Origin: Clostridiaceae bacterium
GTDB lineage: Bacteria > Bacillota > Clostridia > DSM-8532
DNA: 64,000 nucleotides
Assembly: GCA_012521705.1 (NCBI GenBank)
Contig: JAAYLX010000057.1
Coordinates: 48,845-112,844, forward strand
Direction: 5' to 3'
The notes under the pieces were generated by a model that saw only the letters and a list, made by a program, of their open reading frames with translations, was not told where the DNA came from and ran no database searches. Numbering within the stretch: position 1 is the first letter of the stretch; the number at the start of each line of letters is the position of its first letter. This document shows positions 35,764-43,855 of this stretch, piece after piece. The position numbers and the translations under genes are program-made.

Positions 35764-36750
35764 TTGGATATAGCAAGACCAAAATATGGAGTTTATGCTT
35801 TCTTTATTAATCATGAGTCACTTATCCTGAACTTCCTCAACAGTATCAAAGATGCGGATGAAATCATACTGTGCAATGCCGGTTCCATTGATAATACGTC
35901 AAGAATGATTGAAACATTTATTTCCGAAAACCCAAAAGTGAATATTAAAGTATATCCCGTTTACATCTCTCCATGGCGGTATGACGATATACGGAATATT
36001 GGCCTTTCCCTTGTAAGCCGCTCGATAGACCTCTGTATTTGCATGAATATTGAAGAAAACCTTGTTCCTGAATGGAAAACCATTCTGGATTCTTACTATG
36101 AGCCAGGAAAAGCCATCTATGAGTACTATGTTGAGGAAGAAAAAGAAGACTCTGTAAATACTACAACAGAAAGAAAAATACACCGGAACAGAGGTTGTTT
36201 CTGGAAATACCCGGTGTATGAAAGACTCATAACCGAAGAAGAAAACACTCTTTTAATTCCACATGTAATTAAGAAAAAAACTTGCTGGGATTATGAGCAT
36301 AATGTAATCGGACTTCTTGAACAGTATATCAAGGAAGAGCCGCAAAGCTGGGTTCCATTATTTCACCTTGCCAGGGTTTTATTGGACAGGGGTAACCACA
36401 AAGAAGCACATCAGACTATTAATAGAGCTATACAGCTTGATGGATGTGACAAGTCGGAATTATATGAACTAAAAGCAAAGATATATCTAAGTCAGGGTCT
36501 TTCTGAGGAAGCCCTCCATTATTTGAGCAGGGCGATAATATATAAGAACAAATTTCACCTATATATAGAACAAGCGAAAATTCTATCCGGAGTCAATCGT
36601 CATCTGGAAGCCTATGTCTGTCTTAAAAAGGCAAAAGAATTATTAATGAGTCAGATTGACCACCCATCTTTACCAGTCAGTGATATTACGAAGCTTGAAT
36701 CCTTTATGGAAGCGGAAAAAGAACTTGCGTTGGAGGAGATGAATTCATGA
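35764..36750 (+). CDS. TPR-containing GT2-like protein with degenerate active site
   Basis: The 328-residue product aligns by eye with the next gene: a GT2-like half (about 1-190) and TPR helices (about 195-320, WVPLFHLARVLLDRGNHKEA). Where the neighbour has CDTGSTDDT and the metal-binding DLDE, this protein has CNAGSIDNT and NIEE. The residues that hold the nucleotide-sugar and metal are thus replaced, and it is probably not a working transferase. The start is TTG with AAGGAGC seven bases upstream. It overlaps the next gene by four bases (ATGA), so the two are made together. Confidence 0.8.
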   Translation: MDIARPKYGVYAFFINHESLILNFLNSIKDADEIILCNAGSIDNTSRMIETFISENPKVNIKVYPVYISPWRYDDIRNIGLSLVSRSIDLCICMNIEENLVPEWKTILDSYYEPGKAIYEYYVEEEKEDSVNTTTERKIHRNRGCFWKYPVYERLITEEENTLLIPHVIKKKTCWDYEHNVIGLLEQYIKEEPQSWVPLFHLARVLLDRGNHKEAHQTINRAIQLDGCDKSELYELKAKIYLSQGLSEEALHYLSRAIIYKNKFHLYIEQAKILSGVNRHLEAYVCLKKAKELLMSQIDHPSLPVSDITKLESFMEAEKELALEEMNS

Positions 36751-37838
36751 GCAAATATAAAATATGCGCTTATGCCATCTGTAAAAATGAAGCCGATTTT
36801 GTGGACCGGTGGGTGGAATCCCTTTCTGAAGCAGACAGTATTATAGTTTGCGATACCGGTTCGACGGATGATACTGTAATAAAATTAAGGGACAAAGGTG
36901 TTACGGTCTATGAAATAAAGGTTGATCCCTGGCGTTTTGATGTTGCACGCAATATTTCCATGGCTTTAATTCCTTCCGATGTGGATATATGTATCTGCAC
37001 CGACCTTGACGAAGTCATGGAACCGGGGTGGAGAAAGTGGCTGGAAAAGGCATGGACTCCAAGTACCGATTGCCTTTATTTTATGTTTACTTTTAGTTTC
37101 AACAAGGATGGCTCAAGGGGGACCACTTTTTGGAAAAACAAGATCCACTCCCGGAGAGGTTACAGGTGGACCCGTCCTATCCATGAGATCCTTGAATTTC
37201 AGGAGTACAGAAGGGAGAATGTTGTTTACGAAGAAAATATCCGGCTCAATCATTTTCCTAAGTTAAAAGAGTCAAGAAACAGTTATCTGTTACTCCTTGA
37301 ACAGGCGGTAAAAGAAGCTCCCCATGATGACCGCAATGTGCACTATCTCGGCAGGGAATACCTTTATCACCAGAGATGGGATGATTGCATACGAACATTA
37401 AGAAATCATTTGTCCATGCCCTCCGCAACCTGGCGGGAAGAAAGAAGTGCCTCCATGAGATATATTGCCATGGCCTACCAGGCAAAAAATAACTTAACGG
37501 AGGCAAAAAACTGGCTTTACAGAGCCATTGGGGAGGCGCCCCATTTAAGGGAGCCCTATGTGGAACTGACAAGAGTTTTTTACGAGGAGAAGAATTGGCC
37601 GGGAGTGTACCACATGGTGAAAGAGGCTCTGAAGATCAGCAAAAAATCCTCGACCTACATTAACGAAGCATCTTCATGGGACTATACCCTTTACGATTTT
37701 GGTGCTCTAAGCGCATTTGAGCTTGGAAGGTATGAAGAGGCCCTCGATTTTGCAGAATCCGCCGTGAAAATGGCACCTGATAATGAGCGATTAAGATATA
37801 ACCGCGATTATATAAGTCAATATGTCAACAGAGAGTAA
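36747..37838 (+). CDS. TPR-containing GT2 glycosyltransferase
   Basis: The 363-residue product begins with a GT-A domain: KICAYAICKNEADFVDRWVESL, the donor loop CDTGSTDDT, DPWRFDVARN and the DxD-type metal site TDLDEVMEPGW. The C-terminal half has three or more TPR helices (VHYLGREYLYHQRWDDCIRTL, ASMRYIAMAYQAKNNLTEA), which in related proteins bind protein acceptors. The likely task is protein glycosylation. The next gene encodes a collagen-like protein whose GPT repeats provide many Thr acceptors; this pairing is inferred from position. Confidence 0.87.
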   Translation: MSKYKICAYAICKNEADFVDRWVESLSEADSIIVCDTGSTDDTVIKLRDKGVTVYEIKVDPWRFDVARNISMALIPSDVDICICTDLDEVMEPGWRKWLEKAWTPSTDCLYFMFTFSFNKDGSRGTTFWKNKIHSRRGYRWTRPIHEILEFQEYRRENVVYEENIRLNHFPKLKESRNSYLLLLEQAVKEAPHDDRNVHYLGREYLYHQRWDDCIRTLRNHLSMPSATWREERSASMRYIAMAYQAKNNLTEAKNWLYRAIGEAPHLREPYVELTRVFYEEKNWPGVYHMVKEALKISKKSSTYINEASSWDYTLYDFGALSAFELGRYEEALDFAESAVKMAPDNERLRYNRDYISQYVNRE

Positions 37839-37912
37839 ATTTTGTCGAAGAGGAGCACAAAGTAGACAACCTCTCATATTATGTATCAGGAATACTTTAT
37901 TGAGAGGGAAAT

Positions 37913-38647
37913 ATGGATAACTGGATCGATAAATCTAAAAAAGATTGCGATGGCAAAGGTGTAGATACTTGCGGAAAAATCCGTTGTATAGTCGGTCCCC
38001 AAGGTCCTCGCGGTCCCCAGGGTCCAAGAGGATATCAAGGTCCTCCCGGCCCGACAGGTGCTACAGGCCTTCAAGGTCCAACCGGTCCGACAGGTCCGAC
38101 AGGTCCTACCGGCCCTACAGGCCCAACAGGTCCACCGGGTCAAGGTGCGATTATACCATTCGCGTCAGGACCCCTGGTAACATTAACAACCGTATTGGGA
38201 GGAATTGCAGGTACTCAGGGACTGATAGGCTTTGGTGCAAGTGAGACGGCGGTGCTGGTAGGAGGCGTAATTGACACAACAGGCCTTGTCAATGTTGCTT
38301 TCTCCATGCCAAGAGAAGGTACAATTACCGAAATTGCGGCATTTTTCTCTGTAGGAGCATCAGTATCCTTGGTTGGCAGTGAAGTGACAATATTCGCTCA
38401 ATTGTATGAATCATCTGCGCCGGACAACATCTTTTCTCCTATTCCCGGAGCAATTGTTACTCTTGGTCCGCCGCTGACCGGCCTGGTCAACGTTGGTACG
38501 GTTGTAAGCGGAATTACAACGGGTCTGAATATTGTTGTTCCAGCTGAATCAAGGTTATTAATGGTATTCTCGGCTGCTGTTACCGGAGGAATTGACATTG
38601 CTACTATAATTTCAGGATTTGCCAGCGCTGGTGTAAATATCGTTTAA
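37913..38647 (+). CDS. Second collagen-like protein with BclB-type C-terminal domain
   Basis: The 244-residue product has a short polar, Lys/Asp/Cys-containing N-terminus ([20 protein letters not shown]), about 55 residues of Gly-X-Y repeats ([16 protein letters not shown]), and a C-terminal beta domain homologous to that of 183-1028 ([30 protein letters not shown]). GAGAGGG precedes the ATG. Upstream, CATATTATG near 37877 resembles a sigma-K type -10 box. It follows two TPR glycosyltransferase genes after 74 bp and ends at a terminator. Confidence 0.87.
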   Translation: MDNWIDKSKKDCDGKGVDTCGKIRCIVGPQGPRGPQGPRGYQGPPGPTGATGLQGPTGPTGPTGPTGPTGPTGPPGQGAIIPFASGPLVTLTTVLGGIAGTQGLIGFGASETAVLVGGVIDTTGLVNVAFSMPREGTITEIAAFFSVGASVSLVGSEVTIFAQLYESSAPDNIFSPIPGAIVTLGPPLTGLVNVGTVVSGITTGLNIVVPAESRLLMVFSAAVTGGIDIATIISGFASAGVNIV

Positions 38648-38688
38648 CAGTACTTATCTTGTATTAATTCGATGCACTTTATGAGAAC

Positions 38689-38724
38689 AAGCTGCCCCGC
38701 TGCTGATTTGGGGCAGCTTTTTTA
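38689..38724 (+). terminator. Terminator after the second collagen-like gene
   Basis: AAGCTGCCCC (38689-38698) pairs with GGGGCAGCTT (38710-38719), and TTTT follows. Confidence 0.93.
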
Positions 38725-38847
38725 TGTGGTATTAATCAATAGAAAAGTACGCGTATTGGAAGAATGAAAAAGGTTTGATGAGGGAATATAACTGGTGTAT
38801 ATTAAAAAAAGTACAGAGAGATTAATATTATCGGACGAAAGTGTATT

Positions 38848-39423
38848 ATGATATTCGATAAAATTAAGCAGGAAATAATGGCCGATCCAATGAACAAATC
38901 TTATACTGAGAGAGGAATCCCACCTTTGTTCAAAGCTTCTGAAGATGCCCGCATAGTAATTGTCGGACAGGCGCCTGGAGTTAAAGCAGAGGCTACCCGA
39001 CTTTTCTGGAATGATTTAAGTGGTGACAGGTTAAGAGAGTGGATGGGAATATCCCGCGAGGTGTTCTATAAAACTGATCGTATTGCTCATTTGCCTATGG
39101 ACTTTTACTATCCCGGAAAAGCCGGAACAGGTGATGCCCCGCCCAGAAAGGGGTTTGCTGAAAAATGGCATCCACGTTTGCTGGAGGGAATGCCGAATGT
39201 TAAAACCATCATTTTGGTTGGGAACTATGCGCAGAAATATTACTTAAATAAACGACGTGAGAAAAATCTTACCGAGACAGTGAGGAATTTTCGAAAGTAT
39301 TTGCCTGAATATTTTCCATTGATTCATCCTTCCCCATTAAACATTGGCTGGCTGAAACGAAATCCCTGGTATGAAAATGAAGTTTTGCCTGTCTTAAAAG
39401 AAATAGTTCAGAGATATTTATAA
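38848..39423 (+). CDS. Uracil-DNA glycosylase superfamily protein
   Basis: The 191-residue product carries UDG-fold motifs: IVIVGQAPGVKAEAT near residue 32, which corresponds to the GQxPG loop of the water-activating region, and HPSPLNIGW near residue 160. No Cys cluster for an iron-sulfur centre is present, so it is unlike family 4 enzymes and closer to the uracil-DNA-glycosylase-like proteins of unknown substrate. It probably removes damaged bases. It stands alone; 39424-39709 downstream contains no gene I can support. Confidence 0.75.
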   Translation: MIFDKIKQEIMADPMNKSYTERGIPPLFKASEDARIVIVGQAPGVKAEATRLFWNDLSGDRLREWMGISREVFYKTDRIAHLPMDFYYPGKAGTGDAPPRKGFAEKWHPRLLEGMPNVKTIILVGNYAQKYYLNKRREKNLTETVRNFRKYLPEYFPLIHPSPLNIGWLKRNPWYENEVLPVLKEIVQRYL

Positions 39424-39709
39424 TATCTTTTCTGAGTTACCAGCAATAAAGTGGTTTTACACTCAAGAGTTGCATTTGTATTAACAGATGTTAAGTTCCT
39501 CATTGCAGTGTGATGGATATTTGGAGCATAAAATTGAATTGTTTTTGATGTAAAATAAAAAATTTTGTAGTATATTTAGTTCTGGATAAAAAATAGAAAC
39601 TTTCTGTTCCAAATCCATACAATCCTGAAATATGGACATGGATATATGAATTCGGAATAACTGAGAGCAGGATGTGTCATAAAGAATATTCATTAAAGGA
39701 GTCGAAATT

Positions 39710-40549
39710 ATGAGTGAAAATTGCAATCATAGCTGCAGCAGTTGCTCTGCCAACTGTGCTGAAAGAAAAGCACAAAAAACTGATTTTTTAGAGAAGCCCC
39801 ATGATATGAGCAGTATAAAAAAGGTCATTGGTATTGTCAGTGGAAAAGGCGGGGTAGGAAAATCCCTCGTTACCTCCCTTCTTGCAGTTACAATGAACAG
39901 AAAAGGCTATAATTCCGCTATTTTAGATGCGGACGTTACCGGCCCTTCAATACCTAAAGCTTTTGGAATCAAAGAGAAAGCAGTTGGCAATGAGTTCGGC
40001 CTTTTGCCTGTCAGAACAAAAACCGGAATTGATATAATGTCTGTCAATCTGCTTTTGGAAAAAGACACTGATCCTGTAGTATGGAGAGGCCCTGTCATTG
40101 CCGGCGTAGTCAAGCAGTTCTGGACTGATGTTATCTGGAGTGATGTGGATTTCATGTTTGTTGATATGCCGCCGGGAACGGGAGATGTACCTCTTACTGT
40201 ATTCCAGTCCATACCCGTTGACGGGATTATTGTTGTTACATCACCACAGGAACTGGTATCCATGATTGTAACAAAAGCGGTCAGGATGGCTGAAATGATG
40301 AACATTCCTGTTATCGGTCTGGTAGAAAATATGTCCTATTATAAGTGTTCTGATTGCGGCAAAGAGCATAAAATCTTCGGAGACAGCCATATTGAAGAAA
40401 TTGCAGAAAAGCATAACCTTAAAGTTCTTGCAAAACTGCCGATAGACCCTAAAATTACGGCGGCATGCGATAAGGGTATGATCGAGCTTTTCGAAGGAGA
40501 CTGGCTTGATCCCTTTGCAAAGATATTGGAAGAAACTTCAGCATCATGA
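39710..40549 (+). CDS. Mrp/NBP35-family iron-sulfur carrier ATPase
   Basis: The 279-residue product has a P-loop of the deviant type (GIVSGKGGVGKSLV, residues about 41-54), switch motif DADVTGPSIPKAFG and DMPPGTGDVPLTV. The N-terminal Cys cluster CNHSCSSCSANC and a C-terminal C-x2-C (KCSDCGKEH) are likely iron-sulfur ligands. Members load and transfer 4Fe-4S clusters to apo-proteins in the cytoplasm. AAAGGAG precedes the ATG. Confidence 0.92.
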   Translation: MSENCNHSCSSCSANCAERKAQKTDFLEKPHDMSSIKKVIGIVSGKGGVGKSLVTSLLAVTMNRKGYNSAILDADVTGPSIPKAFGIKEKAVGNEFGLLPVRTKTGIDIMSVNLLLEKDTDPVVWRGPVIAGVVKQFWTDVIWSDVDFMFVDMPPGTGDVPLTVFQSIPVDGIIVVTSPQELVSMIVTKAVRMAEMMNIPVIGLVENMSYYKCSDCGKEHKIFGDSHIEEIAEKHNLKVLAKLPIDPKITAACDKGMIELFEGDWLDPFAKILEETSAS

Positions 40550-40585
40550 CGAATATGACTTTTAAATGTAATATTCCTATTAAAG

Positions 40586-40624
40586 CAGTGCTTGCACAAA
40601 CAATCAGTGCAAGTACTGTTTTTT
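40586..40624 (+). terminator. Terminator after the Mrp gene
   Basis: CAGTGCTTGCAC (40586-40597) pairs with GTGCAAGTACTG (40607-40618, one wobble), and TTTTTT follows. Confidence 0.9.
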
Positions 40625-40669
40625 AAAACTACCCTGATAACAGGAATTATCTTATGAGGAGTAATAATA

Positions 40670-41194
40670 GTGTTCAGAAAGGCTATAATGCAGGATCTTG
40701 ACAGAATCACGGAAATATATGATGAGATCCTGACCGAACAGGAAAAGGGAAATTTATCGGTTGGCTGGGTAAGAAACATATACCCGACCAGGAAAACTGC
40801 GGAAGATGCAATCTCCAAAGGCCATATGTTTGTTGCGGAAGAAAACGGGCAGATAGTTGCTGCAGCGATAATAAACCAGGACCAGGTTCCCGAGTATTCA
40901 GCAGCATCATGGAACTATAACGCCCCTGAAAATGAGGTAATGGTGCTTCATACATTGGTTGTTTCACCCCGAATGCGTGGTAATGGTTATGGTTCAAAAT
41001 TTGTAGATTTCTATGAGAACTATGCCCTGAAAAATGGTTGTTGTTATCTTCGCATGGATACGAATGAGAAGAATCTAAACGCAAGAAAATTATATAAAAA
41101 GCTTGGATACAAAGAAGTCTCCATTGTATCCTGTGTTTTTAACGGTATTGACCGAGTCAGACTGGTCTGTTTGGAAAAGAAATTACATGAATAA
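40670..41194 (+). CDS. GNAT-family N-acetyltransferase
   Basis: The 174-residue product has the acetyl-CoA-binding A motif VVSPRMRGNGYGSKFVDFYENY with the R/Q-x-x-G-x-G pattern, preceded by a beta strand (EVMVLHTLVV) and followed by NARKLYKKLGYKE. The acceptor is unknown. The start is GTG, well placed after GAGGAG (40656-40661). It lies between the Mrp terminator and the HDOD gene. Confidence 0.85.
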   Translation: MFRKAIMQDLDRITEIYDEILTEQEKGNLSVGWVRNIYPTRKTAEDAISKGHMFVAEENGQIVAAAIINQDQVPEYSAASWNYNAPENEVMVLHTLVVSPRMRGNGYGSKFVDFYENYALKNGCCYLRMDTNEKNLNARKLYKKLGYKEVSIVSCVFNGIDRVRLVCLEKKLHE

Positions 41195-41267
41195 TAACAG
41201 ATATTGTTTATCATGTGCCAGGGAAAGGGGAAATATAGATTGAGTTCCAAACTATCAGGAGGGGAAC

Positions 41268-42128
41268 ATGCAAAAAGAGATTGTTTTTAAGATTATTGAA
41301 GAATCAGGTCACCTTCCCCGGCTGCCGGAAGATGTGAGCCAGATTCTTGACATAATTAAAAATCCCATGGAAGTAGATATTGATTTGCTTATAGACAGGG
41401 TGACAAGGTCAGGGGAATTGCATGATCTGATGCTGAAAAATATAAATTCCGGATATTTCAGACTTAAAAAAGAAATAAAAACTGTTAAAGAAGCAATTGT
41501 GTATTTGGGAATGCAGACCGTGCAAAATATGCTGATTTTTTACATAACACGTCAGTTGTTCCCCGATTCCATGAGAGAGAGCAACAGAACTTTTGATATA
41601 TATAAATACTGGAGGCATGTGCTGGGGACATCGATGGCAAGCTGTATGTTGTCTTCACGTATAAACAAGGGAGATAAATATGAACTTTTTTCCTACGGGC
41701 TGATACATGATATAGGGATAGTTGTATTGGATGCATGTCTCCCGAACCATATAGACAGGATTACCGAGAAACTCATAAGCGGAGTACATCAATTAATTGC
41801 TGAGAGGATTATTTTGGGCGGTATAACCCATGCAGAAATAGGTGCATGGCTCTGCAAAAAATGGAATATACGCGAAGATATCATCAATATTGTGGAATTT
41901 CATCACGCCCCTTTTATGGCAAAAAGCAATATCGAAGTGGTGCGCCTGATTTATGCGGCAGACGTTATCAGTACCCAATATTACGAAAGAATGCTGGGAG
42001 TAAATCTTAATCATGAAATAAGTAAAAAAGTTATGGACTCACTTGGATTGACACCCGAAGATGTCCAGGCTGTAGTAAGAGAATTCCCGTCAGAATTGGA
42101 GAAGGTGGCATATTATTTTTCTGTTTGA
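41268..42128 (+). CDS. HDOD-domain signalling protein
   Basis: The 286-residue product starts with the HDOD hallmark ESGHLPRLPEDVSQILDIIKNP, continues with VKEAIVYLGMQTVQNMLI, and has HD-like residues YGLIHDIGIVVLD without the full HD-GYP set. HDOD proteins are non-enzymatic or weak HD relatives in signalling and chemotaxis. AGGAGGGG precedes the ATG. The cheB gene follows after a terminator and a 290-bp gap. Confidence 0.87.
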   Translation: MQKEIVFKIIEESGHLPRLPEDVSQILDIIKNPMEVDIDLLIDRVTRSGELHDLMLKNINSGYFRLKKEIKTVKEAIVYLGMQTVQNMLIFYITRQLFPDSMRESNRTFDIYKYWRHVLGTSMASCMLSSRINKGDKYELFSYGLIHDIGIVVLDACLPNHIDRITEKLISGVHQLIAERIILGGITHAEIGAWLCKKWNIREDIINIVEFHHAPFMAKSNIEVVRLIYAADVISTQYYERMLGVNLNHEISKKVMDSLGLTPEDVQAVVREFPSELEKVAYYFSV

Positions 42129-42204
42129 CATGTTAAGGGTACATATTTGCTCGCTCTTAGACTAACAAGTAAATACTGATTTTTAATAAAATTGTACAAA
42201 TTTC

Positions 42205-42241
42205 AAAGAAACACTCTAATTGCCGTGTTTCTTTATTTTTT
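42205..42241 (+). terminator. Terminator after the HDOD gene
   Basis: AAAGAAACAC (42205-42214) pairs perfectly with GTGTTTCTTT (42225-42234), followed by ATTTTTTT. Confidence 0.9.
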
Positions 42242-42532
42242 TCTATATAATGGAAGCAAACTGGTAAATTTGTTTTAGACGATGAAATTATGCAAAAAAA
42301 ATTCCAAACTTATGTTTTATTAGCCATGAATCGGTGGTATATTTTAAATGCCAAAATAATATTTATCGGATTCAATTTAATGTTTCATATTATAAGAACC
42401 ATTCATCAGGTTCGCCCCGGTAGGCCAAATTTGAACCGCTGACCTTTGCAACAGACAGATAAAACGTTCTTCATTCCAAAAAAGTTATTAATAACTTTTT
42501 GCGGATTTTAAGCGGTCGTATGAGGTGTAAAA
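42242..42532 (+). other. Gap before cheB with an A/T palindrome
   Basis: No gene is seen. AAAAAGTTATT-AATAACTTTTT (42480-42501) is a perfect 22-bp palindrome 31 bp before the cheB start and could be an operator or hairpin. A G+C-richer block at 42410-42450 does not fold as a tRNA. Confidence 0.5.
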
Positions 42533-43552
42533 ATGAGCAAAAAAATCAGGGTTTTAATAGTTGATGACAGTCTTGTGTTCAGAATGCTTTTGTCAAAGGG
42601 AATTTCAGCTGATCCCCAGATAGAAGTTGTCGCTACGGCAAAGGATGCCTTTGACGCAAGAGAGAAAGTATTTCAGTATAAACCCGATGTAATAACCTGT
42701 GATGTGCAAATGCCAAAAATGGACGGCATTGAATTTGTTCGCAGACTCCTTCCGGAATACCCCATACCTGTCATTGTTGTGAGCACGATAAGCAATGCCG
42801 TTTTTGATGCAATGAGTGCCGGCGCTGTTGACTTTGTTGTCAAGCCGGATTTTGGCTTGCCCAGAAATGTTCATGACTTTATCAATGACATGATCGAAAA
42901 GATCAAAATAGCTTCGTGTGCAAAAGTTGTTCAGGGCAAAATAAATAGCAGTATAAAATTAAACGTAGAACAGGCACGATACGATTCTGACCGGATTATT
43001 GCAATTGGAGCTTCCACCGGTGGCCCGGATGCTATAAGTAAAATCCTTATGGAAATGCCGGCTACTTCTCCCGGCATAGTGGTGGTTCAGCATATTCCGC
43101 CCCTCTTTTCAGCCATTTTTGCCGAGAGACTGAACAGTACCACTAAATTAAATGCAAAAGAGGCACAGACCGGTGACCTTGTAGAACAAGGCAAAATACT
43201 TGTAGCGCCCGGAGGTAAACACATGGCAATTAAGAAATCAGGAAGCGGCTATAAAGTGGAATGCTTTGACGGGGAAAAGGTAAACGGACACCGTCCGTCC
43301 GTTGATGTCCTCTTTGAATCTGTGGCAAAGGAAGCGGGCAGTAAAGCCATAGGTGTTATACTCACCGGAATGGGGTCTGATGGAGCTAAAGGCCTTCTTA
43401 CCATGAAAAACAGCGGGGCACATACCATTGGTCAGGACGAAAATACATCGGTAGTATATGGAATGCCGAGAGTTGCATACGAAATCGGTGCAGTTGTTGA
43501 ACAGCTTCCTTTGGATAAGATCGCGGCTTCTTTATTGGAATGCATAAAATAA
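42533..43552 (+). CDS. cheB: CheB protein-glutamate methylesterase
   Basis: The 339-residue product has a receiver domain (VDDSLVFRMLLSKG, phosphorylatable Asp in ITCDVQMPKMDG, Lys in VVKPD) and a C-terminal methylesterase domain with catalytic Ser in GASTGGPDAI, His in VVQHIPPLFS and Asp in LTGMGSDGAKG. All catalytic residues are present. It demethylates or deamidates chemoreceptors. No other che gene is adjacent, so this is an isolated copy. GAGGTG precedes the ATG. Confidence 0.93.
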   Translation: MSKKIRVLIVDDSLVFRMLLSKGISADPQIEVVATAKDAFDAREKVFQYKPDVITCDVQMPKMDGIEFVRRLLPEYPIPVIVVSTISNAVFDAMSAGAVDFVVKPDFGLPRNVHDFINDMIEKIKIASCAKVVQGKINSSIKLNVEQARYDSDRIIAIGASTGGPDAISKILMEMPATSPGIVVVQHIPPLFSAIFAERLNSTTKLNAKEAQTGDLVEQGKILVAPGGKHMAIKKSGSGYKVECFDGEKVNGHRPSVDVLFESVAKEAGSKAIGVILTGMGSDGAKGLLTMKNSGAHTIGQDENTSVVYGMPRVAYEIGAVVEQLPLDKIAASLLECIK

Positions 43553-43600
43553 GTTTCGAAATAAGCAAATAATAATTGTGATGTTTTTTACAGATAAAAC

Positions 43601-43642
43601 ATGCCGCCGTTTAAGGAGAAACTCCATTAACCGGCGGTTTTA
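43601..43642 (+). terminator. Terminator after cheB
   Basis: CCGCCG (43604-43609) pairs with CGGCGG (43632-43637) around an inner TTAaGGAG/CTCCatTAA stem, followed by TTTTAC. Confidence 0.82.
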
Positions 43643-43855
43643 CTTGTGTCCGAAAAATGGCATCCATATTACAACCCTGTACCTGTCCTTAAATTACAAA
43701 AGAACTTTCAGGGTAAAAAAAGACCGGTTAAGATAGTTACTATACGGATAATTTTAATAATTACTAAGATTCACCGTGATTTTTGCAAAAAACATGATAT
43801 TATAAGGATTGGTAGACATGAAGACAGAAAAGTGAAAAACCGGGGAGAGTAGTTG
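43643..43855 (+). other. Upstream region of the ABC exporter operon
   Basis: An open frame here encodes a Lys/Arg/Ile-rich low-complexity peptide without a ribosome site and is not supported. The A+T-rich stretch around 43780-43815 probably holds the exporter promoter. Confidence 0.45.

Noticed and set aside
42410..42460. tRNA-like T-arm on the minus strand (GGTCAGCGGTTCAAAT)
   Set aside because: No acceptor, D or anticodon stems can be formed and the T-stem does not close.
43646..43852. 68-codon open frame before the ABC exporter
   Set aside because: No ribosome site, low-complexity basic composition and no recognisable content.
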